DNA of 64,000 bases from Alginatibacterium sediminis (lineage in GTDB: Bacteria; Pseudomonadota; Gammaproteobacteria; Enterobacterales; Celerinatantimonadaceae): contig NZ_RAQO01000004.1 of assembly GCF_003610775.1 (NCBI RefSeq), forward strand, positions 496,001-560,000, written 5' to 3'. The notes under the pieces were generated by a model that saw only the letters and a list, made by a program, of their open reading frames with translations, was not told the origin of the DNA and did no database searches. The position numbers and the translations under genes are program-made. Shown here piece after piece: positions 17,119-25,034 of the stretch; positions within the stretch are counted from its first letter, which is position 1; each line of letters starts with the position of its first letter.

Positions 17119-18643
17119 GTTGTTGCTCCTTGTGATGTATAAATCCACCGGCAATCCATTTGCCAATTTCTTCAATGTTTGTGGAGTCGGTAGCGACGGC
17201 TTTACTTAGATTTCCTTCGTATAGGGCAGCAATGCGGTCACAAATCATAAATAACTCATCGATGTCTTCTGAAATAACAACAATAGCGGTGCCTGAATTA
17301 CGAAGTTCTATGAGTTGCCTATGGATGGCGCTCGCGGCGCCTATATCAACGCCCCAGGTCGGATGGGCACAAATTAAAACCTGGGGAGATTGCTCGACTT
17401 CTCTCCCGATGATAAATTTCTGTAGGTTTCCTCCGGACAAACTTTTGGCTTGTGAAAAACGGTTTCTGCATTTCACGGTATTGGTTTTAATGATCTTGTT
17501 AGTGAGTTGCTCTAACTTGTTTGATAAAACAAACCCATACTTAACTAATTTATCGGTATTGGTAAGCAGGGTATTCTCGCTTAAGCTCATTTCAGGTACC
17601 GCACCTTGTCCCAATCGGTCTGCTGGTACATAAGCCATACCAAGTCTTCGCCGTTCACCTGCATCCAATTTCCCTATTGCTTTGCCGTTAAACTGCATAC
17701 TGTGGTCTGGTGCTCTCGTATCTTCTCCGCTAAGTGCGGCTAATAGATCTTCTTGTCCGTTACCTGCGACACCGGCAATACCTATGATTTCACCAACGTT
17801 AAGTTGTAAGTCCACCTGTTTAAGTCCACAACCAAAGGGATGAGAGGGAGCCAAAGACAAATCAATGGTTTCAAGTCTCACATTTGAGTTTAGGGATTTT
17901 GGGTAGGATGCTGACAGTTGGGCATCTTGGCCAACCATCATGCGTGCAATCGAATTTGGTGTTTGTTGACTGGGTATACATTCACCACTAACGGATCCAC
18001 CACGAAGAATAACCGCGCGGTCACATAAATCTGTAACTTCTTTTAGCTTATGGCTAATAAACAAAATGCTACAGCCTTCACTTGCTAAGCGTTTTAGCAC
18101 TCTAAAAAGGCCCGAAACTTCTTGCGGTGTAAGTACTGACGTTGGCTCATCCAATATAAGAAGTTTGACGTTTTGGATTAAGCAACGAAGTATCTCTAAA
18201 CGCTGGCGCTCTCCTATGCTTAGACTATGTACATAACGCTCTGGTTCAACATGGAGTTCATACTTTTCACTGATATCTACAACTGTTTGACGCAGATCCG
18301 TTAATCCTTTAACAAAGTGTTTATCTAAGCCAAGCTCAATATTTTCCAATACAGTGAGTGTTTCAAACACGCTAAAGTGTTGAAACACCATTCCTATTCC
18401 CATAGCGCGAGCTTGGTTTGGTGAGTGTATGTCTACTTCTTGTTGGTTCCAAAGAATGGCACCTTGGTCCGGTTTGTTTACGCCGTATATCATTTTTACG
18501 AGGGTCGATTTTCCTGCACCGTTCTCCCCCAGTAGTGCCAGTATTTCACCATGATGTAATTTCAAATTGACATTGTCATTCGCGACAACGCCGGGGAAAA
18601 ACTTACTCACATTCCAGAGTTCCAATAGCGTGGTATTTTTCAT
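17111..18643 (-). CDS. ABC transporter ATP-binding protein with two nucleotide-binding domains
   Basis: The 510-residue protein has tandem ATPase domains, as in sugar and nucleoside importers. The first domain has Walker A GENGAGKST, signature LSIGERQRLEI and Walker B LLILDEPTSVL. The second is degenerate, as usual in this family: GVAGNGQEDL replaces a canonical Walker A, while SLSGGNLQKF and the ICAHPTWGVD Walker B-like segment remain. The ATG at 18643 matches the family start; the GTG at 18673 with AAGGTGAG upstream is an alternative that would add ten residues. It is the first gene of the transporter operon. Confidence 0.9.
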   Translation of the reverse strand: MKNTTLLELWNVSKFFPGVVANDNVNLKLHHGEILALLGENGAGKSTLVKMIYGVNKPDQGAILWNQQEVDIHSPNQARAMGIGMVFQHFSVFETLTVLENIELGLDKHFVKGLTDLRQTVVDISEKYELHVEPERYVHSLSIGERQRLEILRCLIQNVKLLILDEPTSVLTPQEVSGLFRVLKRLASEGCSILFISHKLKEVTDLCDRAVILRGGSVSGECIPSQQTPNSIARMMVGQDAQLSASYPKSLNSNVRLETIDLSLAPSHPFGCGLKQVDLQLNVGEIIGIAGVAGNGQEDLLAALSGEDTRAPDHSMQFNGKAIGKLDAGERRRLGMAYVPADRLGQGAVPEMSLSENTLLTNTDKLVKYGFVLSNKLEQLTNKIIKTNTVKCRNRFSQAKSLSGGNLQKFIIGREVEQSPQVLICAHPTWGVDIGAASAIHRQLIELRNSGTAIVVISEDIDELFMICDRIAALYEGNLSKAVATDSTNIEEIGKWIAGGFIHHKEQQHA

Positions 18644-18694
18644 TGAAGGCAGAGTCCTTTCTTTACGTTCCACAAATGTTGCTCACCTTTGTGA

Positions 18695-18746
18695 GTTGTT
18701 AACTACACTTAATGCAAATACCTGACCATCTACACAAGTTAACAAC
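18695..18746. repeat. Ten-base inverted repeat around operator site B
   Basis: GTTGTTAACT and AGTTAACAAC are perfect reverse complements separated by 32 bases, and each contains the palindrome GTTAAC. The right arm abuts site B. This could be a looped operator or two binding sites for one dimeric regulator. Confidence 0.45.
18722..18737 (-). promoter_or_regulatory. Putative purine-cluster operator, site B (TTGT-N5-TGGTCAG)
   Basis: On the minus strand it reads TTGTGTAGATGGTCAG. It lies 79 bases upstream of the ATPase start. Similarity to site A extends further: both are preceded by TTGTTAA and followed within ten bases by TTGC. Confidence 0.5.
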
Positions 18747-19068
18747 AATGCAGTGCTAATGCGCTTAACAAATGTTATCGCTGATTATCTTTGCCTTAGT
18801 GTGGTGCGTTAGCACCAAACTAGCGCAACTTATTTGTGCATTCGCAGTTTGTGCTGACGATTGCAGAGTGATGTCAATGAGCAAAGCGGTGCTTCGTAAG
18901 CTAGCAGTTGAAGTGAATAGGGTTATATGTAGCTCTGTGTTTGTTAGTTGCTACTCTCAACGCCGTGCCAAGGGGGGACTAGAACAGGGCAGACAAGCTG
19001 TTAACGCGGCTCCAATCAAGAAAGTTAAGTGAACTTATATAGAAAATTTTAATCACGTTTGTTAAAAC

Positions 19069-19084
19069 TTGTGTGGTTGGTCAG
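19069..19084 (+). promoter_or_regulatory. Putative purine-cluster operator, site A (TTGT-N5-TGGTCAG)
   Basis: TTGTGTGGTTGGTCAG lies 112 bases upstream of puuE, in the same orientation to its gene as site B has to the transporter genes. Confidence 0.5.
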
Positions 19085-19195
19085 ATTATTGCTTAGCTTA
19101 TCGATAACAAACTGACGAAGAGCTAGTAACATCGCAAAATTACGATGCATAACAGCTCAGTTCAAAGGTGTATAACAAGCAATCAAGGAAGAGTA

Positions 19196-20092
19196 ATGAC
19201 GACAAACTATCCGCGTGACTTGATTGGCTATGGCCAAACGCCCCCAAAGCCTAACTGGCCAAACAATGCCAAAATAGCGCTCCAATTTGTTATTAATTAC
19301 GAGGAAGGTGGAGAGAATAGTGTGTTGCATGGAGATAAGGGATCTGAAGCCTTTTTGTCTGAAATTATAGGTGCACAGTCCTTCCCCGATCGTCATTTGA
19401 GTATGGAATCAATCTATGAATATGGTAGCCGGGCTGGATTTTGGCGTTTGCATCGTCTATTTCAGCACTACAAAATCCCCGTAACCGTATTTGGTGTTGC
19501 TACTGCATTAGAAAAAAACCCTGAAATTGTAAGCGCTATGTTGAAATCAAACTGGGAAATTGCCTGCCATGGCTTACGTTGGATTAGCTATCAGGACTTT
19601 ACCGAACAGCAAGAGCGAGAACACATTGAGCAAGCTGTTGCTATCCACCAGCAACTGACGGGTGAAAAACCTAAAGGGTGGTATACAGGGCGTACGAGCC
19701 CGCATACATTGAAATTAATAGCAGAGCGTGACGACATCATGTATTGCGCTGACAGCTATGCGGATGATTTACCTTATTGGGACAAGAATTACAGCAAGCC
19801 CTTGCTAATGGTGCCTTACACACTTGATACCAACGATATGCGTTTTGCAGCCGCGCAAGGTTTTAATAGTGGCGACCAATTTTTCTGCTACTTGAAAGAC
19901 GCATTTGATGAACTCTATGCCGAAGGTGAAACGCAGGCCAAAATGCTTAGCATCGGGCTTCACTGCCGCATAATTGGTCGTCCAGCCCGCTTGGCTGCCT
20001 TAAGGCGTTTTATTCAATATACCCAGCAATTTGAAGGTGTTTGGTATGCCAAACGTGAACAAATTGCGCAACATTGGTTGGATAAAGCATGA
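19196..20092 (+). CDS. puuE: Allantoinase PuuE (polysaccharide-deacetylase fold)
   Basis: The 298-residue protein matches PuuE, the metal-independent allantoinase that opens (S)-allantoin to allantoate and is unrelated to AllB. The family start YPRDLIGYGQTPPKPNWPN is clear, followed by VINYEEGGENS and GWYTGRTSPHTL. The ATG at 19196 has AAGGAAGAG upstream; the ATG at 19145 would add a non-homologous leader. It is the first gene of the right arm and overlaps the amidase gene by four bases. Confidence 0.93.
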   Translation: MTTNYPRDLIGYGQTPPKPNWPNNAKIALQFVINYEEGGENSVLHGDKGSEAFLSEIIGAQSFPDRHLSMESIYEYGSRAGFWRLHRLFQHYKIPVTVFGVATALEKNPEIVSAMLKSNWEIACHGLRWISYQDFTEQQEREHIEQAVAIHQQLTGEKPKGWYTGRTSPHTLKLIAERDDIMYCADSYADDLPYWDKNYSKPLLMVPYTLDTNDMRFAAAQGFNSGDQFFCYLKDAFDELYAEGETQAKMLSIGLHCRIIGRPARLAALRRFIQYTQQFEGVWYAKREQIAQHWLDKA

Positions 20093-21285
20093 TTAAGCTT
20101 CAAGACTATAGCGTAGGTGATATAAGCGACCAGATAAGAACGAATACCCAAGGTACACTTTGTGACTATAGGCTTAGCGTTAAAGATTTATTTGATGTCG
20201 TTGGGCACAAAACCGGTGCTGGTTCGCCACTTTGGTTGGCACATGCCAAAACTGCTACTCGTAACGCCAAGGCTGTTGACTTGCTTGTGGCTCAAGGGGT
20301 ACAGCTAGCTCATAAAACTCAGCTAGACGAATTAGCCTACTCATTGGCTGGATATAACGAGCATTATGGTTATTCCCTGCACCCCTTAGACAAAAACCGG
20401 CTTAGCGGTGGATCCAGTTCAGGTGCTGCAATATCGGTGTCCTTAGATGAATCGGACATTGGCTTAGCCACCGATACTGGGGGTTCAATTCGTGTTCCCG
20501 CTAGTTACTGTGGTCTGTATGGTTTGAGGCCGAGTTTTGGACGTATATCAACCCAAGGCATGCTGCCTTTAGCGCCTCGTTTTGATACGGTTGGAGTTTT
20601 GTGCCGAGATCTTGTTGCGCTAGACAAAGCTTATCAAGCATTGTTCGATGGTAGTAAACTAATCCCATCGCAGTCACCAATCAATACTTTGGTGTGGTGT
20701 GAATCAGTTTGGTACGGGGTGGAGCAACAATTAAAGGACCATGCAAAATCTGTTTATGAGGCTTTCGATGGGCCTAAACACCAAATACCGTCACCAATCT
20801 TAAATGCTGATCAGCGTCGTCAATGTTTCTCAATTCTACAGGCTCATTCTATTTGGCAATGTCATGGCCATTGGTTGGCTGACAATCTAGATAGCTTCGG
20901 CGAAGATACTGCACAAAGGCTTCAATGGGGGCAGAGCATAACTGACCAGCAGCTTGCTGACGCGGAAGCTTTGTTTAACTTATGGGTAGATCACCAAGAT
21001 CGCTGGCTGCCCGATGGCTGTTCATTACTAATGCCGACAGTCCCAAGCATTGCACCGCGCATTGATCTAACCAGCAAAGCACAAGTAGAACAGCGTAATG
21101 TATTGCTTTCCTTGACTTCAATTGCTGGCTTAAGCGCTTGGCCACAACTTCAATGTCCGGCAATTTCTATAAAAGGATTACCACTAGGTCTCAGTTTATT
21201 GGGCAGATATGGATGTGATAGTGACTTAATACGTTTTGCAGACCGCATTTTTACACTTACTGACGACATATCTGATTCGATATAA
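20089..21285 (+). CDS. Amidase-signature hydrolase of the ureide pathway, substrate uncertain
   Basis: This 398-residue amidase-signature enzyme has the Ser-Ser-Lys triad elements: the lysine in SVKDLF, GGSSSG, and the nucleophile region DTGGSIRVPASYCGLYG. It resembles the GatA/HpxY-like amidases found beside hpxW in the Klebsiella hpx locus. Its start overlaps puuE by four bases and the HpxW-type gene follows after 24 bases, so it works within allantoin breakdown. Candidate substrates are oxalurate, allophanate or another carbamoyl compound; the sequence does not decide this. Confidence 0.8.
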   Translation: MIKLQDYSVGDISDQIRTNTQGTLCDYRLSVKDLFDVVGHKTGAGSPLWLAHAKTATRNAKAVDLLVAQGVQLAHKTQLDELAYSLAGYNEHYGYSLHPLDKNRLSGGSSSGAAISVSLDESDIGLATDTGGSIRVPASYCGLYGLRPSFGRISTQGMLPLAPRFDTVGVLCRDLVALDKAYQALFDGSKLIPSQSPINTLVWCESVWYGVEQQLKDHAKSVYEAFDGPKHQIPSPILNADQRRQCFSILQAHSIWQCHGHWLADNLDSFGEDTAQRLQWGQSITDQQLADAEALFNLWVDHQDRWLPDGCSLLMPTVPSIAPRIDLTSKAQVEQRNVLLSLTSIAGLSAWPQLQCPAISIKGLPLGLSLLGRYGCDSDLIRFADRIFTLTDDISDSI

Positions 21286-21309
21286 ATAGTAACAAATAAG
21301 GATAATAAG

Positions 21310-22881
21310 ATGGCTTATCAAGCCGCTGTTACAGCGCCGCACTTTCTAGCAGCACAATCTGGTGAGAAGATCCTAAAAAGTGGGGGAAATGCCATTGAAG
21401 CTTGTATCGCAATGGCAAGCACTTTAAGTGTTGTTTACCCACATATGACCAACCCTGGAGGGGACGGCTTTTGGCTGATCCACAAACCTGGTGAAATGCC
21501 TGTGGGGTTAAATGCAGCCGGTCACGCAGCCGCTAATCTAGATGGCGTTGAGTTCGGCGATCACCTGAGGGGCCCAAAAGTTGCCCTAACAACAGCCGGA
21601 GCTGTTTCAGGTTGGAACGAAGCCTTAATACGCTATCCCGGACAATTAACACTAAGTCAATTGCTGTCACCAGCAATTGACTTAGCTAGAAATGGATTCC
21701 CTGTTAGCGAGTCGCTCCACAATGCCTTAATTAAACTTGCCGTTGATTATCCAAGCAAAGATTTTTCGAAGGTGTTTTTTAATGGCTCAAAACCCTATGA
21801 AACGGGTGACATAATGAAGCTTCCAGCGATAGCAAATACCTTTCGAGATCTAAGTGAACGGGGCTTTAGTGATTGGTCCAGTGGAGAGCTCGCGAAAAAG
21901 AATGCTGATTACCTTTATAAACAAGGAAGTCCAATAACCATTCGAGACTTGGAGAAAACAAAAGCGTTTTGGTGTGAAGCGTTAGAACTAGAAACAATCT
22001 GGGGGAAGTTTTATAACATGGGAGCTCCTACACAAGGTGGTAGCTCATTAAATATTATCGGTATATTAAATCAACTAGTGACCACAACTACAAAGCCTAA
22101 GTCTTTTTGGTTGACGCAGCAGGGGGAGCAATTAGCGTTACATACACTGATAGAAGCTGTAAAAATAGCGTTCAACTGGCGAAATGAACAACTGAGTGAC
22201 TCAACAGATTGTGATGGTGATATCAAGCTTCGCTTGAATGCAACGCAGTTAAACGAACAATTTACTTCTATATCTGAACAGGCTCAAGCTTGGCCAAATC
22301 CAGGACCAACTGGTGACACGGTCTGGATGGGAGCTGTCGATAAAAATGGTTTAGCCGTAAGTTATATACAAAGTATTTATTGGGAGTTTGGTTCGGGATT
22401 GGTTAACCCTGAAACAGGGGTCGTCTGGAATAATCGCTGCTTAGGGTTTAATAACAACCCTGAACATCCAAATTCAATAAAGCCCGGTCATCAGCCTATG
22501 CACACTTTGAACCCTCCCTTAGCAATATTAGATGATAATAGCAGACTGATATACGGAACCATGGGTGGCGAAGGACAGCCGCAAACTCAAGCCGCAATAA
22601 TTTGGCGATATTTACTTCAAGAGTTTAGCTTGTCTAATGCAATCGCAGCACCCCGTTGGTTGCTAGGTAAAACTTGGGGTAAATCGCAAGACAACCTAAA
22701 ACTTGAGCAGTCGCTTTATGAAAGGCTTGGCACAAAACTGCTAGAGCAGGGCCATGATGCTGTGGCGGCAGCAGATTTTGCTGAATTTTTTGGGCATGCG
22801 GGAGCAATACATATAAAAGATAATGACAGTACCGCTGCGACCGACCCACGTAGCGATGGTGCTGCAATCGTAATCAAATAG
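21310..22881 (+). CDS. hpxW: Oxamate amidohydrolase-like Ntn hydrolase (gamma-glutamyltransferase family, HpxW type)
   Basis: The 523-residue protein belongs to the gamma-glutamyltransferase superfamily of self-cleaving Ntn hydrolases. The segment GDTVWMGAVDKNGLAVS places the likely nucleophile at Thr337, where autocleavage would yield large and small subunits. GTMGGEGQPQTQ is the later conserved loop. No signal peptide is seen, unlike periplasmic gamma-glutamyltranspeptidases. Klebsiella HpxW hydrolyses oxamate to oxalate and ammonia at the end of urate degradation. The GDTVW form, cytoplasmic location and ureide neighbours favour that role over glutathione hydrolysis. AAGGAT precedes the ATG. 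Confidence 0.75.
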   Translation: MAYQAAVTAPHFLAAQSGEKILKSGGNAIEACIAMASTLSVVYPHMTNPGGDGFWLIHKPGEMPVGLNAAGHAAANLDGVEFGDHLRGPKVALTTAGAVSGWNEALIRYPGQLTLSQLLSPAIDLARNGFPVSESLHNALIKLAVDYPSKDFSKVFFNGSKPYETGDIMKLPAIANTFRDLSERGFSDWSSGELAKKNADYLYKQGSPITIRDLEKTKAFWCEALELETIWGKFYNMGAPTQGGSSLNIIGILNQLVTTTTKPKSFWLTQQGEQLALHTLIEAVKIAFNWRNEQLSDSTDCDGDIKLRLNATQLNEQFTSISEQAQAWPNPGPTGDTVWMGAVDKNGLAVSYIQSIYWEFGSGLVNPETGVVWNNRCLGFNNNPEHPNSIKPGHQPMHTLNPPLAILDDNSRLIYGTMGGEGQPQTQAAIIWRYLLQEFSLSNAIAAPRWLLGKTWGKSQDNLKLEQSLYERLGTKLLEQGHDAVAAADFAEFFGHAGAIHIKDNDSTAATDPRSDGAAIVIK

Positions 22882-22965
22882 ATTGCCTTTAAGATAGTCT
22901 GTACTAATTGTTGATTAGTAGTACCCACGACTTTCCCACTGATTTTATAGGAATAATGAAAAGTA

Positions 22966-23784
22966 ATGGACCAAATTTTAAGTGTACTACCGGTATTTTT
23001 AGCCTTAGTAAGTACCGGAATAATAGCAGGATTGTTAGCTGGATTGCTCGGTGTGGGAGGGGGCATTGTCATCGTGCCAGTGTTGTATTACATATTTCAA
23101 TATTTTGGCGTAAGCGCTACTTCAGCCATGGTAATTGCCACGACGACCTCACTGGCTACCATTGTACCCACGTCTATCAGTTCAATAAAAGCTCATCATG
23201 CAAATGGCAATGTTGATTGGCTGCTGTTGAGGTGGTTATCCGCTTTTATAGTCATAGGGGTTGTTGCTGGCAGCTTGTTGGTGAGTAAAGTTGGCGGTGC
23301 GTGGCTGAGCGGGTTGTTTGGCATTGTAGCCACCATTTCAGCACTAAATATGCTGTTGCGCTCTAATGCAGCGCCGGTGGCAAATGCCCTACCAGGTAAG
23401 TTTGGGCAAGGGATAATGGGTAGCTGCATTGGCTTTTTAAGTGTCATGGTTGGTATAGGTGGGGGGACGCTTACAGTACCGACCTTAACCGCTTTTAATT
23501 ATCCGGCTCATCGCGCCGTTGGCACCGCTGCAGCTGTTGGACTTCTGATTGCTTTACCAGGTGTCGCAACCATGTTGCTAGCAGGCAATGTACCCATTGA
23601 CGCGCCAATTGGTAACTATGGATTGGTCAACTGGTTGGGATTTGTCTGTATTGTTCCGTTAACTGTTTATTTCTCTCCCATCGGAGCGCGTATTGGAAAG
23701 CAGCTTGATAGTGCCAAGCTAAAAAAGGTATTCGCCTTGGTGTTAGCGTTTACTGGGATACGCATGTTGTTACAAGCTTTTTAA
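22966..23784 (+). CDS. TauE/SafE-family membrane permease
   Basis: The 272-residue protein has about eight helices and the duplicated family motif: GLLAGLLGVGGGIVIVPVL near the N terminus and GIGGGTLTVPTL in the second half. Members move organic anions, sulfite or sulfonates. Lying between the oxamate-hydrolase-like gene and the ureidoglycine aminotransferase gene, it could export oxalate or another end product, or import a ureide. A short inverted repeat (TACTAAT / ATTAGTA, 22902-22920) lies in the 84-base gap upstream. Confidence 0.8.
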   Translation: MDQILSVLPVFLALVSTGIIAGLLAGLLGVGGGIVIVPVLYYIFQYFGVSATSAMVIATTTSLATIVPTSISSIKAHHANGNVDWLLLRWLSAFIVIGVVAGSLLVSKVGGAWLSGLFGIVATISALNMLLRSNAAPVANALPGKFGQGIMGSCIGFLSVMVGIGGGTLTVPTLTAFNYPAHRAVGTAAAVGLLIALPGVATMLLAGNVPIDAPIGNYGLVNWLGFVCIVPLTVYFSPIGARIGKQLDSAKLKKVFALVLAFTGIRMLLQAF

Positions 23785-23804
23785 ATTTGACCAAGGAAGT
23801 GTCG

Positions 23805-25034
23805 ATGCAAACTTTTGAACATTTGTCCGCGCCACCGCGGATGCTCATGGGACCGGGTCCTATCAGTGCATACCCACGGGTATTACGCGCTTTAAGTAAT
23901 CAACTTATTGGTCAGTATGACCCAGCAATGACGAACTACATGAATCAAACCATGGAGCTTTACCGTCAGGTCTTTAAAACCAAAAACGATGCAACGGTGT
24001 TGGTTGATGGTACATCTAGAGCTGGGATTGAAGCAGTACTCGTTTCTTTAATTGAGCCAGGCGATACCGTATTGGTACCAATATTTGGCCGTTTTGGGCA
24101 TTTGTTAAGCGAGATTGCTCAACGTGCTGGCGCTCAGGTAATAAGTTTTGAGGTTGAGTGGGGTACGGTCGTTTCTGATTCCGCGGTTGAACAAGCAATT
24201 ATCAAGCATAAACCAAAATTGCTTGCATTGGTCCAAGGCGACACTTCAACCACAATGCTGCAACCCTTGCAGGGGATAGGAGAAATTTGTAAAAAACATG
24301 GGGTGCTTTTTTACAGTGATGCGACAGCTTCGATTGTAGGCAACCCTTTTGAAACCGACTTATGGCAATTAGACGCGGTGTCAGTAGGCTTACAAAAATG
24401 CTTAGGGGGGCCATCTGGCTCAGCACCAATTACCTTAAGCCCAAACGCTGTGGAATTAATCCGTAAACGAAAACATGTTGAAGCCGGGATTCGGACCCAA
24501 TCCCATCAAAGTGGATCGGCAAGCCGTATTTCATCAAATTACTTTGACTTGGGAATGATCCTTGATTACTGGGGAGAAGAGCGACTAAATCATCACACAG
24601 AAGCGACCAGCATGTTGTATGCGGCTCGCGAATGCGCTCAATTGAATCTAGAAGAAGGTCTTGACGAGGTTATTAAGCGCCATCAGTTAGCAGGTGGGGC
24701 AATGGCTGCGGGACTAAGAGCCATGGGCTTGAATCTTTTTGGTGACCAAGCGCACAAAATGAACAATGTTGTTGGTGTGGTGATTCCCTCTGAAGTCAAC
24801 GGTGACGCTATTCGCATGGCGATGCTAAACCAATTTAATATAGAAATCGGGACTTCCTTTGGACCTTTACATGGCAAAATTTGGCGAATAGGCACTATGG
24901 GTTACAACGCTCGACTTGATACAGTGCTGCTTACGCTGGTGGCTTTAGAAGCCCTGTTGGTACAAGCTGGGGCTGTGGTTCACAAGGGCGCGGCATATCA
25001 AGTGGCAAGTGCGTTTTACTTAGAGGGTTCATAA
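23805..25034 (+). CDS. pucG: (S)-ureidoglycine--glyoxylate aminotransferase-like enzyme (PucG/HpxJ type)
   Basis: This 409-residue class-V aminotransferase has the PLP lysine in SVGLQKCLGGPSG and the family start PRMLMGPGPISAYPRVL. PucG of Bacillus and HpxJ of Klebsiella transaminate (S)-ureidoglycine with glyoxylate, giving glycine and oxalurate. Close relatives are alanine- or serine-glyoxylate aminotransferases, so the call depends partly on the adjacent allantoate amidohydrolase. The ATG at 23805 has AAGGAAG upstream and is preferred to the one at 23787. Its stop codon directly abuts the next ATG. Confidence 0.8.
   Translation: MQTFEHLSAPPRMLMGPGPISAYPRVLRALSNQLIGQYDPAMTNYMNQTMELYRQVFKTKNDATVLVDGTSRAGIEAVLVSLIEPGDTVLVPIFGRFGHLLSEIAQRAGAQVISFEVEWGTVVSDSAVEQAIIKHKPKLLALVQGDTSTTMLQPLQGIGEICKKHGVLFYSDATASIVGNPFETDLWQLDAVSVGLQKCLGGPSGSAPITLSPNAVELIRKRKHVEAGIRTQSHQSGSASRISSNYFDLGMILDYWGEERLNHHTEATSMLYAARECAQLNLEEGLDEVIKRHQLAGGAMAAGLRAMGLNLFGDQAHKMNNVVGVVIPSEVNGDAIRMAMLNQFNIEIGTSFGPLHGKIWRIGTMGYNARLDTVLLTLVALEALLVQAGAVVHKGAAYQVASAFYLEGS

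Larger units (their letters stand above)
18644..19195. other. Divergent control region between the ABC transporter operon and the puuE operon
   Basis: About 550 bases separate the two arms of the right-hand purine genes. The region holds two copies of the putative cluster operator (sites A and B), each facing its own gene. It also holds a ten-base inverted repeat, GTTGTTAACT (18695-18704) and AGTTAACAAC (18737-18746). An 86-codon ORF on the plus strand (18772-19032) has no family resemblance and is not called. Confidence 0.5.

Noticed and set aside
18772-19032. 86-codon ORF between the transporter and puuE operons
   Set aside because: No ribosome binding site or family resemblance; it lies in the control region between the two putative operators.
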